A stretch of 64,000 bases of DNA from Desulfobacterales bacterium (GTDB lineage Bacteria; Desulfobacterota; Desulfobacteria; Desulfobacterales; JAEINQ01). Numbering within the stretch: the stretch's first letter is position 1; each line of letters starts with the position of its first letter. The notes under the pieces are model-generated. The model worked only from the letters and a program-made list of their open reading frames with translations. It made no database searches and was not told where the DNA came from. Below are positions 34,981 through 44,046 of the stretch, one piece after another. The translations under genes and the position numbers were made by a program. The stretch is taken from the NCBI GenBank assembly GCA_016342285.1, contig JAEINQ010000006.1, positions 62,001 through 126,000 on the forward strand, given 5' to 3'.

Positions 34981-36120
34981 TCAATCGGTGAAAATTTCGT
35001 CCGCGGCCCCAAGGATGTCCACCGGGGGATCAAACCCGATCTGCTGGGCTGTCTTGAGATTGATGGCGATCTTGGCCGGGTCCTCAAACAGAATCGGCAG
35101 ATCGCGCGGCTTGGCACCGTTTAGAATCTGGGCAATCTTACGGGCGTGGTATTCCGCCACATATTTAAAGCCGCTGGTGGCGATGCTCAACAAGACACCA
35201 TCGCGCACCTCGGCCGAGCCGGTCTGGGAAAAAGTCGGAATGCCTTTCTGGTTGAGCACCTCGACCACCTTGGGCAACGACTCGTTGTGCAGCCCGAGCT
35301 GTTGGGTCAGGTAGAAGGCGTCGATGTCCGGCGTCATCTTCCGGATCGTGTCCAGCAGCCATTTCTCGGCCTCCGGCTTGGATTTGAAGTAGCCGGGATG
35401 GGATTTTTTGATGATCTCGAACCCTCTCTCGGCGGCAATCTTTTCCACATCGGCGATGGCCGCATAACTCTTGCCTTCAACGGTATCTTCAAAGGCCATG
35501 CCGAGCTTTCCGAAGCCGATAATGTCGTGGAACATGCGCATCTGGCGCTGGTAGCGCAAGGGATCGACCCGGGCCGTCAGGTTGTTCCGGCCCGAATCTT
35601 CATTGGAATCGACGATCTTGGCACCCAGGGAGTCGGAGACGTCCATGACCACCGCCGGCACCCTCATCTCCGGCGGCATGTTCTTCATATCCTGTCCGGC
35701 CCAGGTTCCCATGGCAAAGACCAAGTCAAAGTCCGACCGTTTAAGGATCTGCTGCTTGTTGTGCAGCCGTTTTTCGTCCTTCCAGTCGCCGTCGTAGAAT
35801 CCGTCTTCGGGAAACTCCAGGTAATTACTCCAGCTGGGATTTTTGGCCAGATAGGCGTACAACCCCTGGGCCGAGGTGGCTTCGGAGGACGGAATCTGGA
35901 TATTTTCCATCCACCCCAGGCGGCGAAGCTGGGTAATCACGGCCAGAAAGACCGTGTCGTACTCGAAATACGGCCCGCCCTGAAGGTAGATGACGCGAAA
36001 TTTCTTGCCGTTGGCTTTTCTCTTGGGGGTCACCGGGAAATCCTTGGCCATGGCAGCGGTAAAAACCGACAAGGCCATCACAACAGCAAGAAAAAGAGAA
36101 ATCAGGGGCAATCTTTTCAT
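34981..36120 (-). CDS. ABC-type substrate-binding protein (PF04392/TrpX-like), without permease or ATPase
   Basis: A secreted protein of 379 residues with a signal peptide (MKRLPLISLFLAVVMALS, then AAMA) and the ABC_sub_bind fold, recognisable from VIYLQGGPYFEYDTVFLAV, MEASTAQGLY-like text and PVDILGAADEIF. Members bind small hydrophobic or aromatic ligands in the periplasm. No ABC permease or ATPase gene is adjacent. Instead, a methyltransferase and an MFS carrier with sensor segments follow on the same strand, so it may deliver ligand to that carrier or act as a sensor. Start from the ATG at 36120 with GGAGGA upstream. Confidence 0.84.
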   Translation of the reverse strand: MKRLPLISLFLAVVMALSVFTAAMAKDFPVTPKRKANGKKFRVIYLQGGPYFEYDTVFLAVITQLRRLGWMENIQIPSSEATSAQGLYAYLAKNPSWSNYLEFPEDGFYDGDWKDEKRLHNKQQILKRSDFDLVFAMGTWAGQDMKNMPPEMRVPAVVMDVSDSLGAKIVDSNEDSGRNNLTARVDPLRYQRQMRMFHDIIGFGKLGMAFEDTVEGKSYAAIADVEKIAAERGFEIIKKSHPGYFKSKPEAEKWLLDTIRKMTPDIDAFYLTQQLGLHNESLPKVVEVLNQKGIPTFSQTGSAEVRDGVLLSIATSGFKYVAEYHARKIAQILNGAKPRDLPILFEDPAKIAINLKTAQQIGFDPPVDILGAADEIFTD

Positions 36121-36347
36121 GGTAATGGGTCCTCCATATCCACGTTCCGAGTTACTTTGCTGGCGAGCGCCCGCCATCATCCGGTCCGGCCATGCCGGTT
36201 CACGCGGGTTTTGCGATTATGGACATAACCGTCGAACGGGGTCGCCAGATACTTTCTATCAATTTGAAATTAATAGAAGAATTATGCGAATGTGTCAAGG
36301 GAAAAAGCAGGCCCACCCGGTCTCCGCACGCCCTGTTGGGACCGAAA

Positions 36348-38669
36348 TCAATCCTGAAGAGACTTCAGGGCGGCATTGGTGTAGACCAGTCGTTCAGCGA
36401 GCAGGCAGGCGATAAATCGATGGAATTCGGCAGCAATGTCAGGGGCTTCCTTGCGCATCCGGCCAAGGGCGTCGCCGGACAGGCAGTAGACCGTGGTAGG
36501 CCGGTCCGCAACCACCGATGCGGACCTCGGCTCGTCCAGGTAGAGCCCGATCTCGCCGACCACCGTACCGGGCTGCATGGTTCGCAGACGGATCGTCTTG
36601 CCGTCATCGGTTTCCAGCAGCGTCGTCACCTGGCCCGACTCGATGAAAAAGAGCGCATCGGCCGGATCACCCTGCCGCATCAGAAAGGCGCCGGCATCGA
36701 TGGTCTGCTTGACAAGGTAACCCATGAGCCGTTCAGCCAGGTCCGGGTCGGTAAACAGGCGCCTGACCCGCTGGGCCAGCAGGCCGTCAACCGGCAACGC
36801 CTGGGCATGCACCCCGGCCAGGACCGCATCCTCACACCACTCCAGACCCCGATCCAGGTCGGGAAAAAACCGGACCCGGCCTCCGGGGTCATCGACCAGA
36901 CCACCTTTTTCCAACCGCCGGCCAATGGCACCGGAGAGATGGGTTAAAACCAACCGGACCCCGTCGGCCTCAGCCAGTTGACGCATTCGAAGGAAACTGT
37001 ATACCGCCGAAGCGTCCAGGGCCGTCACCCGGTTAAAATCGAACACCGCGTAGCCAAGGGGAGCGCTCCCCCCGTCTCTAACGCGGCAGCGAAACGCTTC
37101 CAGCAGGGTGCTGGCCGTCCCAAAAAAGATAAACCCCTGAAGTTTGAAGACATGGATGGCTTCGCCGTATGCCTTTAGCAATCGATGTTCTTCCTCGCTA
37201 CGGTCCACGTTGCTGCGGTGAACATCCCCGGCCAGGGCATGTTTGATCACGTCAATGCGGCTGTAGTCCACGACAAAAAGCGCCACAGCGGCCACCATCC
37301 CGACCGCCAGACCGGCCATGAACCCCCAGAGCACAATGACCAGCAGAATCAGGACCACGATGCCGTAGTCCATGGGGGAAAGCCGGAAATAGGCATCCCA
37401 CAGCCATTCCCGGAGAAAGGAGAAGCCGAGAAACATCAGCAGGCCGCCGAGAACCGGTTTGGGAAAGAGATGGAGCAGCGCGCTACCGAAGATCAGGGTC
37501 AGGGCGCACAAAGCCGCCGACACCAGCCCTGGAATGCGGCTGCTGTCCGGACTGATCTGGCGACTGAGCACGGTGAAGGTCATGGACTGGTAACCGATGA
37601 TCCCCCCACCTATCCCCGCCAGCAGATTGGCCACGCCGGCTGCCTTGAGCTCACGGTTCAGGTCGATATCCTTGGCCACGGCCAGTTCAAGGGCGCTGGC
37701 CGAAAAGAGCAGATCCACAACGCTGATGACCAGCAGAGCGGGCAGGGCATGAAATATCACCGTCATATGAGGCCATGAGACCATGAGGCCACCGGCGGCA
37801 AAGCCTTGGGGCAGCCAGCCGGTCGAAGCAAACGAAGGGGCCAGCAACCCCCTGGACACGGCATCAACGGTAGAGAGACCCATTAGGGAAAGGAGGCCAT
37901 AAAACAGACCGATGGCCGATACGATCAACACCGGCATGACCATCAGATGGTTATACCGGGCCAGCACCACCAAAAGGACCAGGGCAAAGATCAAACCGGG
38001 TACCCATCGCAGAGCGATCCCGGGTGCCCCCAACAGGGCCAGGTTGGACGTGGCCAGGGGAAGATCGGTCATGACCCGCATGGCCCCCTGAACCAACAGC
38101 CACCCGGTGCCGGCAAGGAACCCGCCAAAAACAGGATAGGGAACAAACCGCACCATGGCACCCAGGCGCAGTTTTCCCAGCAGAAGCAGAACAACGCCGG
38201 TGCACAGGGTGGTGCCGGCAAGGGCGGCCATCACCGTCATACAGAGTCGGCCGGCAGGAACGGCGTCGGCAGCCAGATTCCCGGCCAGGGCCGCGGCCAT
38301 GAGGGCAGTCAGGGCCGCCGGCGCGCTTTGGGGAACCAGGATGGTTCCGGGGAGCGAACCGGTCAGGGCGCCGGCCACGGAGACCACGGCCGCACCCAGT
38401 AAAATCACCCGAATGGCCACGGGAAGAAAAGGGCTCAAAGGGCCTGAAAAAATCAAAGCGGCCAGGGAAAGCGATAGGGTCACGGCCAGGCCGCCCACCA
38501 CAAATCCGGCCGTTACCCGCGACACAATGCTTCCGGAAGGCTGCAACTGGCGAGCATGATCGGTCAAGGGAATCCCCATGAATGTGGGAGAGAAAAAACG
38601 TAAGCGTTCACAGGGCACCGCATCTGTTTTGTTCCCGGGCATTTGAAGACCAATAGAGTACGTCTGCAT
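36348..38669 (-). CDS. SulP anion transporter with STAS and cyclic-nucleotide-binding domains
   Basis: An inner-membrane SulP-family carrier (773 residues from 38669, or 743 from the ATG at 38579). It has about 12 helices (PYPVFGGFLAGTGWLLVQ; IGGGIIGYQSMTFTVLSRQ), a C-terminal STAS domain (about 520-620, AVFDFNRVTALDASAV) and a cNMP-binding domain (about 660-740, FFIESGQVTTLLETDDGKT, GEIGLYLDEPRSASVVA). It would move sulfate, bicarbonate or another anion, possibly gated by cAMP or c-di-GMP-related ligand. GAGGCG precedes the track start. A palindrome covers the stretch between the two possible starts, which favours the shorter form. Lone gene. Confidence 0.85.
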   Translation of the reverse strand: MQTYSIGLQMPGNKTDAVPCERLRFFSPTFMGIPLTDHARQLQPSGSIVSRVTAGFVVGGLAVTLSLSLAALIFSGPLSPFLPVAIRVILLGAAVVSVAGALTGSLPGTILVPQSAPAALTALMAAALAGNLAADAVPAGRLCMTVMAALAGTTLCTGVVLLLLGKLRLGAMVRFVPYPVFGGFLAGTGWLLVQGAMRVMTDLPLATSNLALLGAPGIALRWVPGLIFALVLLVVLARYNHLMVMPVLIVSAIGLFYGLLSLMGLSTVDAVSRGLLAPSFASTGWLPQGFAAGGLMVSWPHMTVIFHALPALLVISVVDLLFSASALELAVAKDIDLNRELKAAGVANLLAGIGGGIIGYQSMTFTVLSRQISPDSSRIPGLVSAALCALTLIFGSALLHLFPKPVLGGLLMFLGFSFLREWLWDAYFRLSPMDYGIVVLILLVIVLWGFMAGLAVGMVAAVALFVVDYSRIDVIKHALAGDVHRSNVDRSEEEHRLLKAYGEAIHVFKLQGFIFFGTASTLLEAFRCRVRDGGSAPLGYAVFDFNRVTALDASAVYSFLRMRQLAEADGVRLVLTHLSGAIGRRLEKGGLVDDPGGRVRFFPDLDRGLEWCEDAVLAGVHAQALPVDGLLAQRVRRLFTDPDLAERLMGYLVKQTIDAGAFLMRQGDPADALFFIESGQVTTLLETDDGKTIRLRTMQPGTVVGEIGLYLDEPRSASVVADRPTTVYCLSGDALGRMRKEAPDIAAEFHRFIACLLAERLVYTNAALKSLQD

Positions 38670-38709
38670 GCCCGGCGCCTCGCATCTACGGCACCCTGTA
38701 AACGCTTAC
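38600..38709. repeat. Inverted repeat spanning the SulP gene start
   Basis: The arms GTAAGCGTTCACAGGGCACC (38600-38620) and CGGCACCCTGTAAACGCTTAC (38689-38709) pair at 18 of 21 positions with a 68-bp loop. It covers the 5' end of the longest SulP reading frame. Confidence 0.72.
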
Positions 38710-38775
38710 CGTGCAAGGGTTTGGAACTTCTTGATCTTTTCAACCCCGTGAACAGTTACGAAAAAACGAGCGGGC

Positions 38776-39228
38776 TCACGTTCTCAGACGGGCAAAACCG
38801 TAAGTGATCTTATTGATAATGTCCCGCTTGGCTTCGGCAATGCCATCGCGGACCGATTTCATTTCATCGTTGACCATATTTTTTACCGTTTCGACTTCCC
38901 GGCACAACGCTTCGGTTTGCTCGGCCATTTCCGTCACACGGTCGCTGAGATGGGAGAGATCGTCCTTTAACTCCGGCAAGATCGTGGGGTCCTCGCCAGC
39001 CGCGGCTTTTCCTTCGCTCCTGGTCTCGGTTCCGTTGGACTCATTGTCCTCGGGTTCCGGACTTTCCTGCAGGAATATCACCAGTTCCCTGAAGTCTTTG
39101 CGGATACCGCCCAGCTCCTTTTCAACGCATTTCTTAAATCCATCGAGATCTTCCTGAACGGCCGCCATTTCCTCCTTGAAGGCGTCGATGGTTTCCTGGA
39201 CACGACGTTTCTTTTGAAAAAGGGGCAT
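38776..39228 (-). CDS. Coiled-coil protein, 150 residues, unknown function
   Basis: A highly charged, cytoplasmic, alpha-helical protein. Heptad patterns are clear in ETIDAFKEEMAAVQEDLDGF and in SDRVTEMAEQTEALCREVE, with a Pro/Glu-rich break between them (QESPEPEDNESNGTE). The track start at 39318 is replaced by the ATG at 39228 (MPLFQKKRRVQ), which has AGGAGG 9 bases upstream. No family recognised. It diverges from the gene at 39619. Confidence 0.7.
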   Translation of the reverse strand: MPLFQKKRRVQETIDAFKEEMAAVQEDLDGFKKCVEKELGGIRKDFRELVIFLQESPEPEDNESNGTETRSEGKAAAGEDPTILPELKDDLSHLSDRVTEMAEQTEALCREVETVKNMVNDEMKSVRDGIAEAKRDIINKITYGFARLRT

Positions 39229-39618
39229 AAGGCGATCCTCCTGGACACGGCGATGATCATCGAGCGCTTTCCATGTCAGTGGTTGGAAATCCGTCTCCCC
39301 ATGGCACCATCCTGGCAATACAGATAAAATGGCTTGGTCCGCAAGCGGTCAGGCAAAGGCGCAATCAAAGAGATATGCAAAAGATTTAATGGAAAACCGA
39401 ACGGTTGTCAACACTGGGCTGAAGTCACCAAAAGGGCAGAAAATCGAAAAAATCGGGATGGTAATGAAAAGAGAACCTGCTGTTTTCATATCAAATTGCC
39501 TAGGGAGAAGGAAGTTTTTTTGTTGCGTCTTCGATCCATTTTGAATACAGTCAAATCAATATTTGCGTTATCATTTCCGACGGATCCGCCAAAACCGTCC
39601 GAATGCCGAGGAGGACCC
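39229..39618. promoter_or_regulatory. Divergent intergenic region
   Basis: A 390-bp gap between the minus-strand coiled-coil gene and the plus-strand secreted-protein pair. It is more AT-rich toward the right end and should hold promoters for both directions, but I see no clear sigma-70 or sigma-54 box. The ORFs called here are codon-poor extensions. Confidence 0.35.
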
Positions 39619-40041
39619 ATGGCCAGAAGACTGCTATTCGCCCTGTTAGCCGGTTGTCTGCTCTTTTTTGCGACTCAGACCCTTGCCGCTGACCCCTGCA
39701 CCGATCTGCTGCGCCGGGCCATGCGCATGGAAGGACTGACCACCGAAGAGATTGGAGGCATCTGCAAAACCGCCGCGTCGCTACAGACCGACCGGCGACC
39801 GGAAATCACGGCCGAGCAGATTGAAAAGGACATCGCCGGAAAGATGGTCAGTTCCTGGATTTTCCAGAAAAGCGAATGGCGCGACATCGACATCCTGGAA
39901 AGCAAGTACGACAAGGATCACGCCACCATCACCATCAATGTGGACACCATCCGAAACAAAACCGGAAGCTTGCGTCTTCGATACCGATGGGTCGACGGCA
40001 GATGGAAACTGCTGCGGATATTCAACATCGATTTCGATTAA
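39619..40041 (+). CDS. Small secreted protein, 140 residues, unknown function
   Basis: Signal peptide MARRLLFALLAGCLLFFATQ ends around ALAA, followed by a mature domain of about 120 residues: first a helix with two Cys (DPCTDLLRRAMRMEGLTTEE and GGICKTAAS), then beta-strands (ATITINVDTIRNKTGSLRL, WVDGRWKLLRIFNIDFD) of the kind seen in NTF2-like or SnoaL-like folds. The track start is 95 codons early; GAGGAGGACCC precedes the ATG at 39619. It is followed 12 bp later by a second secreted protein, so they are almost certainly one operon. Confidence 0.75.
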   Translation: MARRLLFALLAGCLLFFATQTLAADPCTDLLRRAMRMEGLTTEEIGGICKTAASLQTDRRPEITAEQIEKDIAGKMVSSWIFQKSEWRDIDILESKYDKDHATITINVDTIRNKTGSLRLRYRWVDGRWKLLRIFNIDFD

Positions 40042-40053
40042 GGGAGAAAGTCC

Positions 40054-40632
40054 ATGAAACCGTTGCATCTCATCGTCGCCACGCTGGCGATCGCCATTTT
40101 CGGATTCAGCCCGCTTGCAGGGGCGGTCGATCTCAACGGAAGCAAAAAGCAGGAAATGGAACGCGCCCTGGTGGGCGACTGGCAGGTGCCTGAAAACAAG
40201 TACAAGACCACCATCACCTTCGGGTTTACCAAGCAACGGATCTTTGATTGCCAATACCAGGATCAGGACAAGGAGCCGGAGGCCTGGTCCGGTCACTGGC
40301 GGGTACGCACCGCCAACACCGGAGACGTCAAGGCCTATCTCAGTGCCCGCAGCCAGAGCGATCCGGGAAAATACATGAAGGCCGTAGTTCAAACCGGCCC
40401 CAGGATGGAAAATTTCGCCATAGAGATCACCTTTGATTTCAAGGGAGACAATTCGTGGGAATGGCAGTCGAAACTGGTCAAAGCCGACGAGGAATCCGAC
40501 GATATGGGCGAAGACGAAGAGGACTTCGAAGATGACGATGAGGACTTCGAAGACGACGATGAGGACTTTGAAGACGACGATGAGGACTTTGAAGACGACG
40601 ATGAGTACTTTGAAGATGACGAAGACACCTAA
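40054..40632 (+). CDS. Secreted protein with acidic heptapeptide repeat tail
   Basis: 192 residues with a signal peptide (MKPLHLIVATLAIAIFGFS, then AGAVD), a beta-rich domain of about 120 residues (WQVPENKYKTTITFGFTKQR; DIQGHW-like WSGHWRVRTANTGDVKAYL) resembling DUF-type lipocalin folds, and an extremely acidic tail of five DFEDDDE-like heptads. The tail could bind Ca2+ or other cations or basic partners outside the cytoplasm. GGAGAAAG upstream supports the start at 40054. No known family is assigned. Confidence 0.72.
   Translation: MKPLHLIVATLAIAIFGFSPLAGAVDLNGSKKQEMERALVGDWQVPENKYKTTITFGFTKQRIFDCQYQDQDKEPEAWSGHWRVRTANTGDVKAYLSARSQSDPGKYMKAVVQTGPRMENFAIEITFDFKGDNSWEWQSKLVKADEESDDMGEDEEDFEDDDEDFEDDDEDFEDDDEDFEDDDEYFEDDEDT
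40519..40623 (+). repeat. 21-bp in-frame tandem repeat, five units
   Basis: The unit GAGGACTTCGAAGATGACG and its variants run from 40519 to 40623; each unit encodes EDFEDDD. Units 2 to 4 differ from one another by a single silent change (TTC to TTT). Unit number could vary by slippage. Confidence 0.85.
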
Positions 40633-40652
40633 AGCTGAAACAACGACTGGGG

Positions 40653-40935
40653 GTAAAGAATCCAGGCCCAAAGGACCAGTCTTTGGTTTGCCCCTGGAAG
40701 GGGGCTGTCTTGTATGCATGAAGTTCGAAGTGCCTAATCCGCTAAAAACCAGCGGACAAGAATTAAGGAATTCTGCCATGTCTTAGCTTAAAAAGAGCCG
40801 GAGCGAAGCGACTCCACCATTTTAGGCATTTCAAACTTTAGCGCATTTTAGGCATTTGCCAGCGATTCTATCGGGATAGCCAATTTACCCTGGCCACGCC
40901 CACAGGACATGGATTCCAACTGCGGATTGAAAAGC
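40653..40935. repeat. R3 element, copy at 40.7 kb
   Basis: Blocks in order: GTAAAGAATCCAGGCCCAAA, GAAGTTCGAAGTGCCTAA, AATTAAGGAATTCTGCCATG, GGAGCGAAGCGACTCC (a short hairpin), the inverted AAACTTTAGCGCATTTTAGG, and the end CCACGCCCACAGGACATGGA. Copy 46.94-47.24 kb has the same blocks in the same order. The final block runs into the start region of the next gene. Confidence 0.8.
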
Positions 40936-42522
40936 GTGACGAAAACGGGCAATACTGAAAAGAACCAGTACGACGTCGTTCCCTACGACAGCCACCCCTT
41001 TTCCAAAACCCACCCGGAGAACCTGTGTACCATTGCCAGACTCTTCGGGCTCGCCGCGCCGGACTATCACGACGCCCGCATTCTCGAACTCGGGTGCGGC
41101 CAGGGAGGCAATCTCATCCCCCTGGCTTATAACTTACCCCAGAGCCGATGCCTCGGCATTGATCTTTCCGCCCGTCAGATCGCACCCGGACAGTGCGTGA
41201 TCGACACACTGGGCCTGACCAATATCGCCCTGAAGCAAATGTCCATCACTGACATCGGTCCGGACCTGGGCCAATTCGACTATATTATCTGCCATGGCGT
41301 CTATTCGTGGGTTCCCACCGAGGTCCGCGACAAGATCCTGGCCGTCTGTCGGGATCACCTGGCAGCGACCGGTGTGGCCTATATCAGCTACAACTGCCTG
41401 CCCGGCTGGCACATGATCCGGAGCATCCGGGACATGATGCTCTACCATGTGGCTGAATTCAACGACCCGGCCGAAAGGGCCGAGCAGGCCCGCACCATGT
41501 TGCGCTTTATTCTGGATAGCCAGGGACGGGACAATTCGGCCTACGCCGCGCACCTTGAGTCCGAACTCGACCTGCTCTCGGCTCACCGTGATGCCTATCT
41601 GCTTCACGACCATCTCGAAGAGAACAACCACCCCATTTACTTCCATCAGTTCGTCGCCGACGCCCGACGCTTCAGCCTGGACTACCTGGGAGAGACAGAC
41701 CTGCACACCATGTTCGCCGACAATCTCGGCCCGGTGGTGGCTGAAAAGATCCGAGAAATCCGGGACATCGTCAAGGCCGAACAGTATATGGATTTCATCC
41801 GCAACCGGCGCTTTCGATGCACCCTGCTTTGTCACGACACGGCCGATATTGAACGCAATCTGCACGTTGAAGGCATTGAACAGTTCCACATCACCAGCCT
41901 GGCTCGCCCCGAAGCAGAGGTTTGCGATGCGGACCTGGAAGACGGCGCACCGGTGGTCTTTACCGGCGGCGATATTTCCGTGACAATCCGCGGAAGGGTT
42001 CCCAAGACAGCCATGCTGATACTGGCCGAGCATCGACACAAGCCGCTGGACTACAACGACCTGTGTGCCGAAACCATCGCCCGCAGCGGCATCGTTCACC
42101 CCCAGTACGTCCGCGAGCAGATCAACGCTGACCTGAACCTGCTGCGGCTGATGTTTGCCGGCCTGATCCGCATCAGTGTATCGGCCGGAGACCATATCAC
42201 CGATGTTCGGGAACGGCCCATCGCCACGCGACTGGCCAGACATCAGGCATCGCTGGACGAAACGGTCACCAACCAGCAGCACCGAAGCGTGGCGCTAAAC
42301 CCCGCCGAACAGGTTCTGATCCGGTTCCTGGACGGCAGCCGAAATATCGACGCACTGGCCCGGGAGATCGACCGCCACGTGAACCGGGGAGAACTGATCC
42401 TGGAACGGGACGGACTCGAGATTGACAACCCGGCCGAACGCCTGAACGCCGCCGGTGTTCTCTGCCGTTCCATTCTGAAGGGGTTCGCCGACAAGGCGCT
42501 TTTGGTGGAGCAGGACCGATGA
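40936..42522 (+). CDS. SAM methyltransferase with methyltransferase-regulatory domain (PF10119 type)
   Basis: About 528 residues. The N-terminal class I methyltransferase has motif I ILELGCGQGGNLIPLAY and motif ICHGVYSWVP. The middle part (about 220-310: FHQFVADARRFSLDYLGETD) matches the regulatory domain found in this multi-domain methyltransferase group. The C-terminal 200 residues contain an HTH-like segment. The track's ATG at 40909 lies inside the R3 repeat, so the GTG at 40936 is likelier; the start is uncertain. The stop overlaps the ATG of the next gene by 4 bp (ATGA), so the two are co-translated. Substrate unknown. Confidence 0.85.
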   Translation: MTKTGNTEKNQYDVVPYDSHPFSKTHPENLCTIARLFGLAAPDYHDARILELGCGQGGNLIPLAYNLPQSRCLGIDLSARQIAPGQCVIDTLGLTNIALKQMSITDIGPDLGQFDYIICHGVYSWVPTEVRDKILAVCRDHLAATGVAYISYNCLPGWHMIRSIRDMMLYHVAEFNDPAERAEQARTMLRFILDSQGRDNSAYAAHLESELDLLSAHRDAYLLHDHLEENNHPIYFHQFVADARRFSLDYLGETDLHTMFADNLGPVVAEKIREIRDIVKAEQYMDFIRNRRFRCTLLCHDTADIERNLHVEGIEQFHITSLARPEAEVCDADLEDGAPVVFTGGDISVTIRGRVPKTAMLILAEHRHKPLDYNDLCAETIARSGIVHPQYVREQINADLNLLRLMFAGLIRISVSAGDHITDVRERPIATRLARHQASLDETVTNQQHRSVALNPAEQVLIRFLDGSRNIDALAREIDRHVNRGELILERDGLEIDNPAERLNAAGVLCRSILKGFADKALLVEQDR

Positions 42523-43769
42523 TCGCCCCCGACCGCCATGCCCCCACCACCAAGGAAGCAAGCGCCCATGCGGCCTGGGCCGAAGCCATAGGGCACTACA
42601 ACCGGTGCTGTCTGGCCGAAGCCGGTGCCGCCTTTGACCGGGCTCTGGCAGAAAACCCAGGCCATCTGGAGAGCCGGCTCGGGCTGGCAAGGGTTCTTCG
42701 GGACCAGGGACGGCTGGACCAGGCCCTGTCCTGCTGCCACAATGCCATGGCCGCGGCACCGGACAGGGCCGAGGTTTTCACTCTGACCGGCGAAGTCCTC
42801 GGGGCCATGGGCCGCGGCGACCAGGCATTGGCCTGCCTGACCCAGGCCCTTGATCTCGCCCCCCAGGCACCCGGCGTTCTTCTGGCCGTGGGACGGGCCC
42901 TGGAATCCCAAGGGGACCTGGCTTCGGCGGTGGATTTCTACGACCGCGCCGTGAAAGCGGCCGGCAACGGTGAAAACCATGTGGCAAACCGCCGGCGCGC
43001 CCTCAACCGCCTCGGTGCGGGCCTGAACCGATTGGGACAACGCGACAAGGCCATGGCCTGTTTCCAGCAGGTCCTTTCCGAGGATCCGCAAAACCCTTCG
43101 GCCCGCCACCTCTTGGCCGCGTTGCAGGGCAAAACCCCGGACAACATCCCGTCTGACTATGTAAAAACCCTGTTCGATGCCTTCTCCAGCGGATTCGACC
43201 GGCACATGACCGATGAACTCGCCTACCGGACGCCCAAACAACTTTTCGAGTTTATAGAGCAACATCTGCCCCCGGGAAAAAAACGGTTTGCCGCCGCCAT
43301 CGACCTGGGTTGCGGCACCGGCTTGTCCGGCAAAGCCTTTCGCCACCGGATCGACCATCTCACCGGCGTGGACCTGGCACCGCTGATGATTGAAAAGGCC
43401 AGGGCCAAAGGGCTCTATGATCGTCTGGCCGCGGGCGACATCGGCCAATTTCTGCTGGATGAACCGGGCTGTTACGACCTGTTCATCGCCGCCGACGTCC
43501 TGGTATACATCGGCAATCTGGTTCCGATCTTCGCCGCCTGCCACAGCCGGGCCATGCCCGGTGCGCACATGGTCTTCTCCACCGAGAGCTGCGAGAATAC
43601 GCCCTATCGCCTGATGGCCACCGGGCGCTTCGCCCACCACAGCACCTATGTCCGCGAAACGGCCAGCGCCTGCCAATGGCAGGTGACCGCCTTTAGCCGT
43701 GCCCATATCCGAAAGGAAGGCGGCGCCTGGATTCAAGGAGACCTCTTTGTGCTGACGGCGCCAGCGTAA
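42519..43769 (+). CDS. TPR-repeat methyltransferase, paralogue 1
   Basis: 416 residues: about five TPR units (residues 15-190; for example AGAAFDRALAENPGHLESRLGLARV) followed by a class I methyltransferase (motif I AIDLGCGTGLSGKAFRHR near 270; LFIAADVLVYIGNL, motif IV). It belongs to the group of predicted TPR methyltransferases. The C-terminal domain ends with GRFAHHSTYVRETA and IQGDLFVL. TPRs give a protein-binding surface, so the substrate may be a protein. Translationally coupled to the preceding gene (ATGA). It is the shortest N-terminal version and lacks the basic head of the next two. Confidence 0.86.
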   Translation: MIAPDRHAPTTKEASAHAAWAEAIGHYNRCCLAEAGAAFDRALAENPGHLESRLGLARVLRDQGRLDQALSCCHNAMAAAPDRAEVFTLTGEVLGAMGRGDQALACLTQALDLAPQAPGVLLAVGRALESQGDLASAVDFYDRAVKAAGNGENHVANRRRALNRLGAGLNRLGQRDKAMACFQQVLSEDPQNPSARHLLAALQGKTPDNIPSDYVKTLFDAFSSGFDRHMTDELAYRTPKQLFEFIEQHLPPGKKRFAAAIDLGCGTGLSGKAFRHRIDHLTGVDLAPLMIEKARAKGLYDRLAAGDIGQFLLDEPGCYDLFIAADVLVYIGNLVPIFAACHSRAMPGAHMVFSTESCENTPYRLMATGRFAHHSTYVRETASACQWQVTAFSRAHIRKEGGAWIQGDLFVLTAPA

Positions 43770-43781
43770 CCGTCGGGAGAA

Positions 43782-43965
43782 CCCACCCGCAGGATTGCTG
43801 GACTCGGGTGGCCCCCTGCAGGGGAGCAAGATAATCAATAGCCAATGTCCAACTCCCAATTTTCAATGGCCAAGGGAGGTATTCTGCCATTTTAGGCCGT
43901 TATCATCGACGGTTGGAATTTTGGAAGAACTGCGTCGGTGTAGCCCCAATATTCCATCATTCCAG
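43782..43965. repeat. R2 element, partial copy
   Basis: It shows CCACCCGCAGGATTGCTGG, then GGCCCCCTGCAGGGG, heptamers AATAGCC AATGTCC AACTCCC AATTTTC and the core GAGGTATTCTGCCATTTTAG, the same order as copies 1 and 2. The right half is missing or decayed. Confidence 0.6.
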
Positions 43966-44046
43966 GCTTTCGCGCATACCATGCCGATCAGATCCATGAA
44001 TATGAACGCGGACGGCCGCTGACGAGAACGTTTTTGGACAAGCGCT

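Noticed and set aside
34981-36120. Complete ABC importer operon
   Set aside because: Only a binding protein is present; flanking genes are a methyltransferase and a SulP carrier, not an ABC permease or ATPase.
40389-40628. Minus-strand Ser-rich ORF (SSSSKSSSSSSK)
   Set aside because: Antisense of the acidic 21-bp repeat in the secreted-protein gene.
41134-43859. Minus-strand ORFs of 382 and 538 aa opposite the methyltransferase genes
   Set aside because: Antisense shadows; the plus strand has MTase motifs, TPRs and coupled ATGA overlap.
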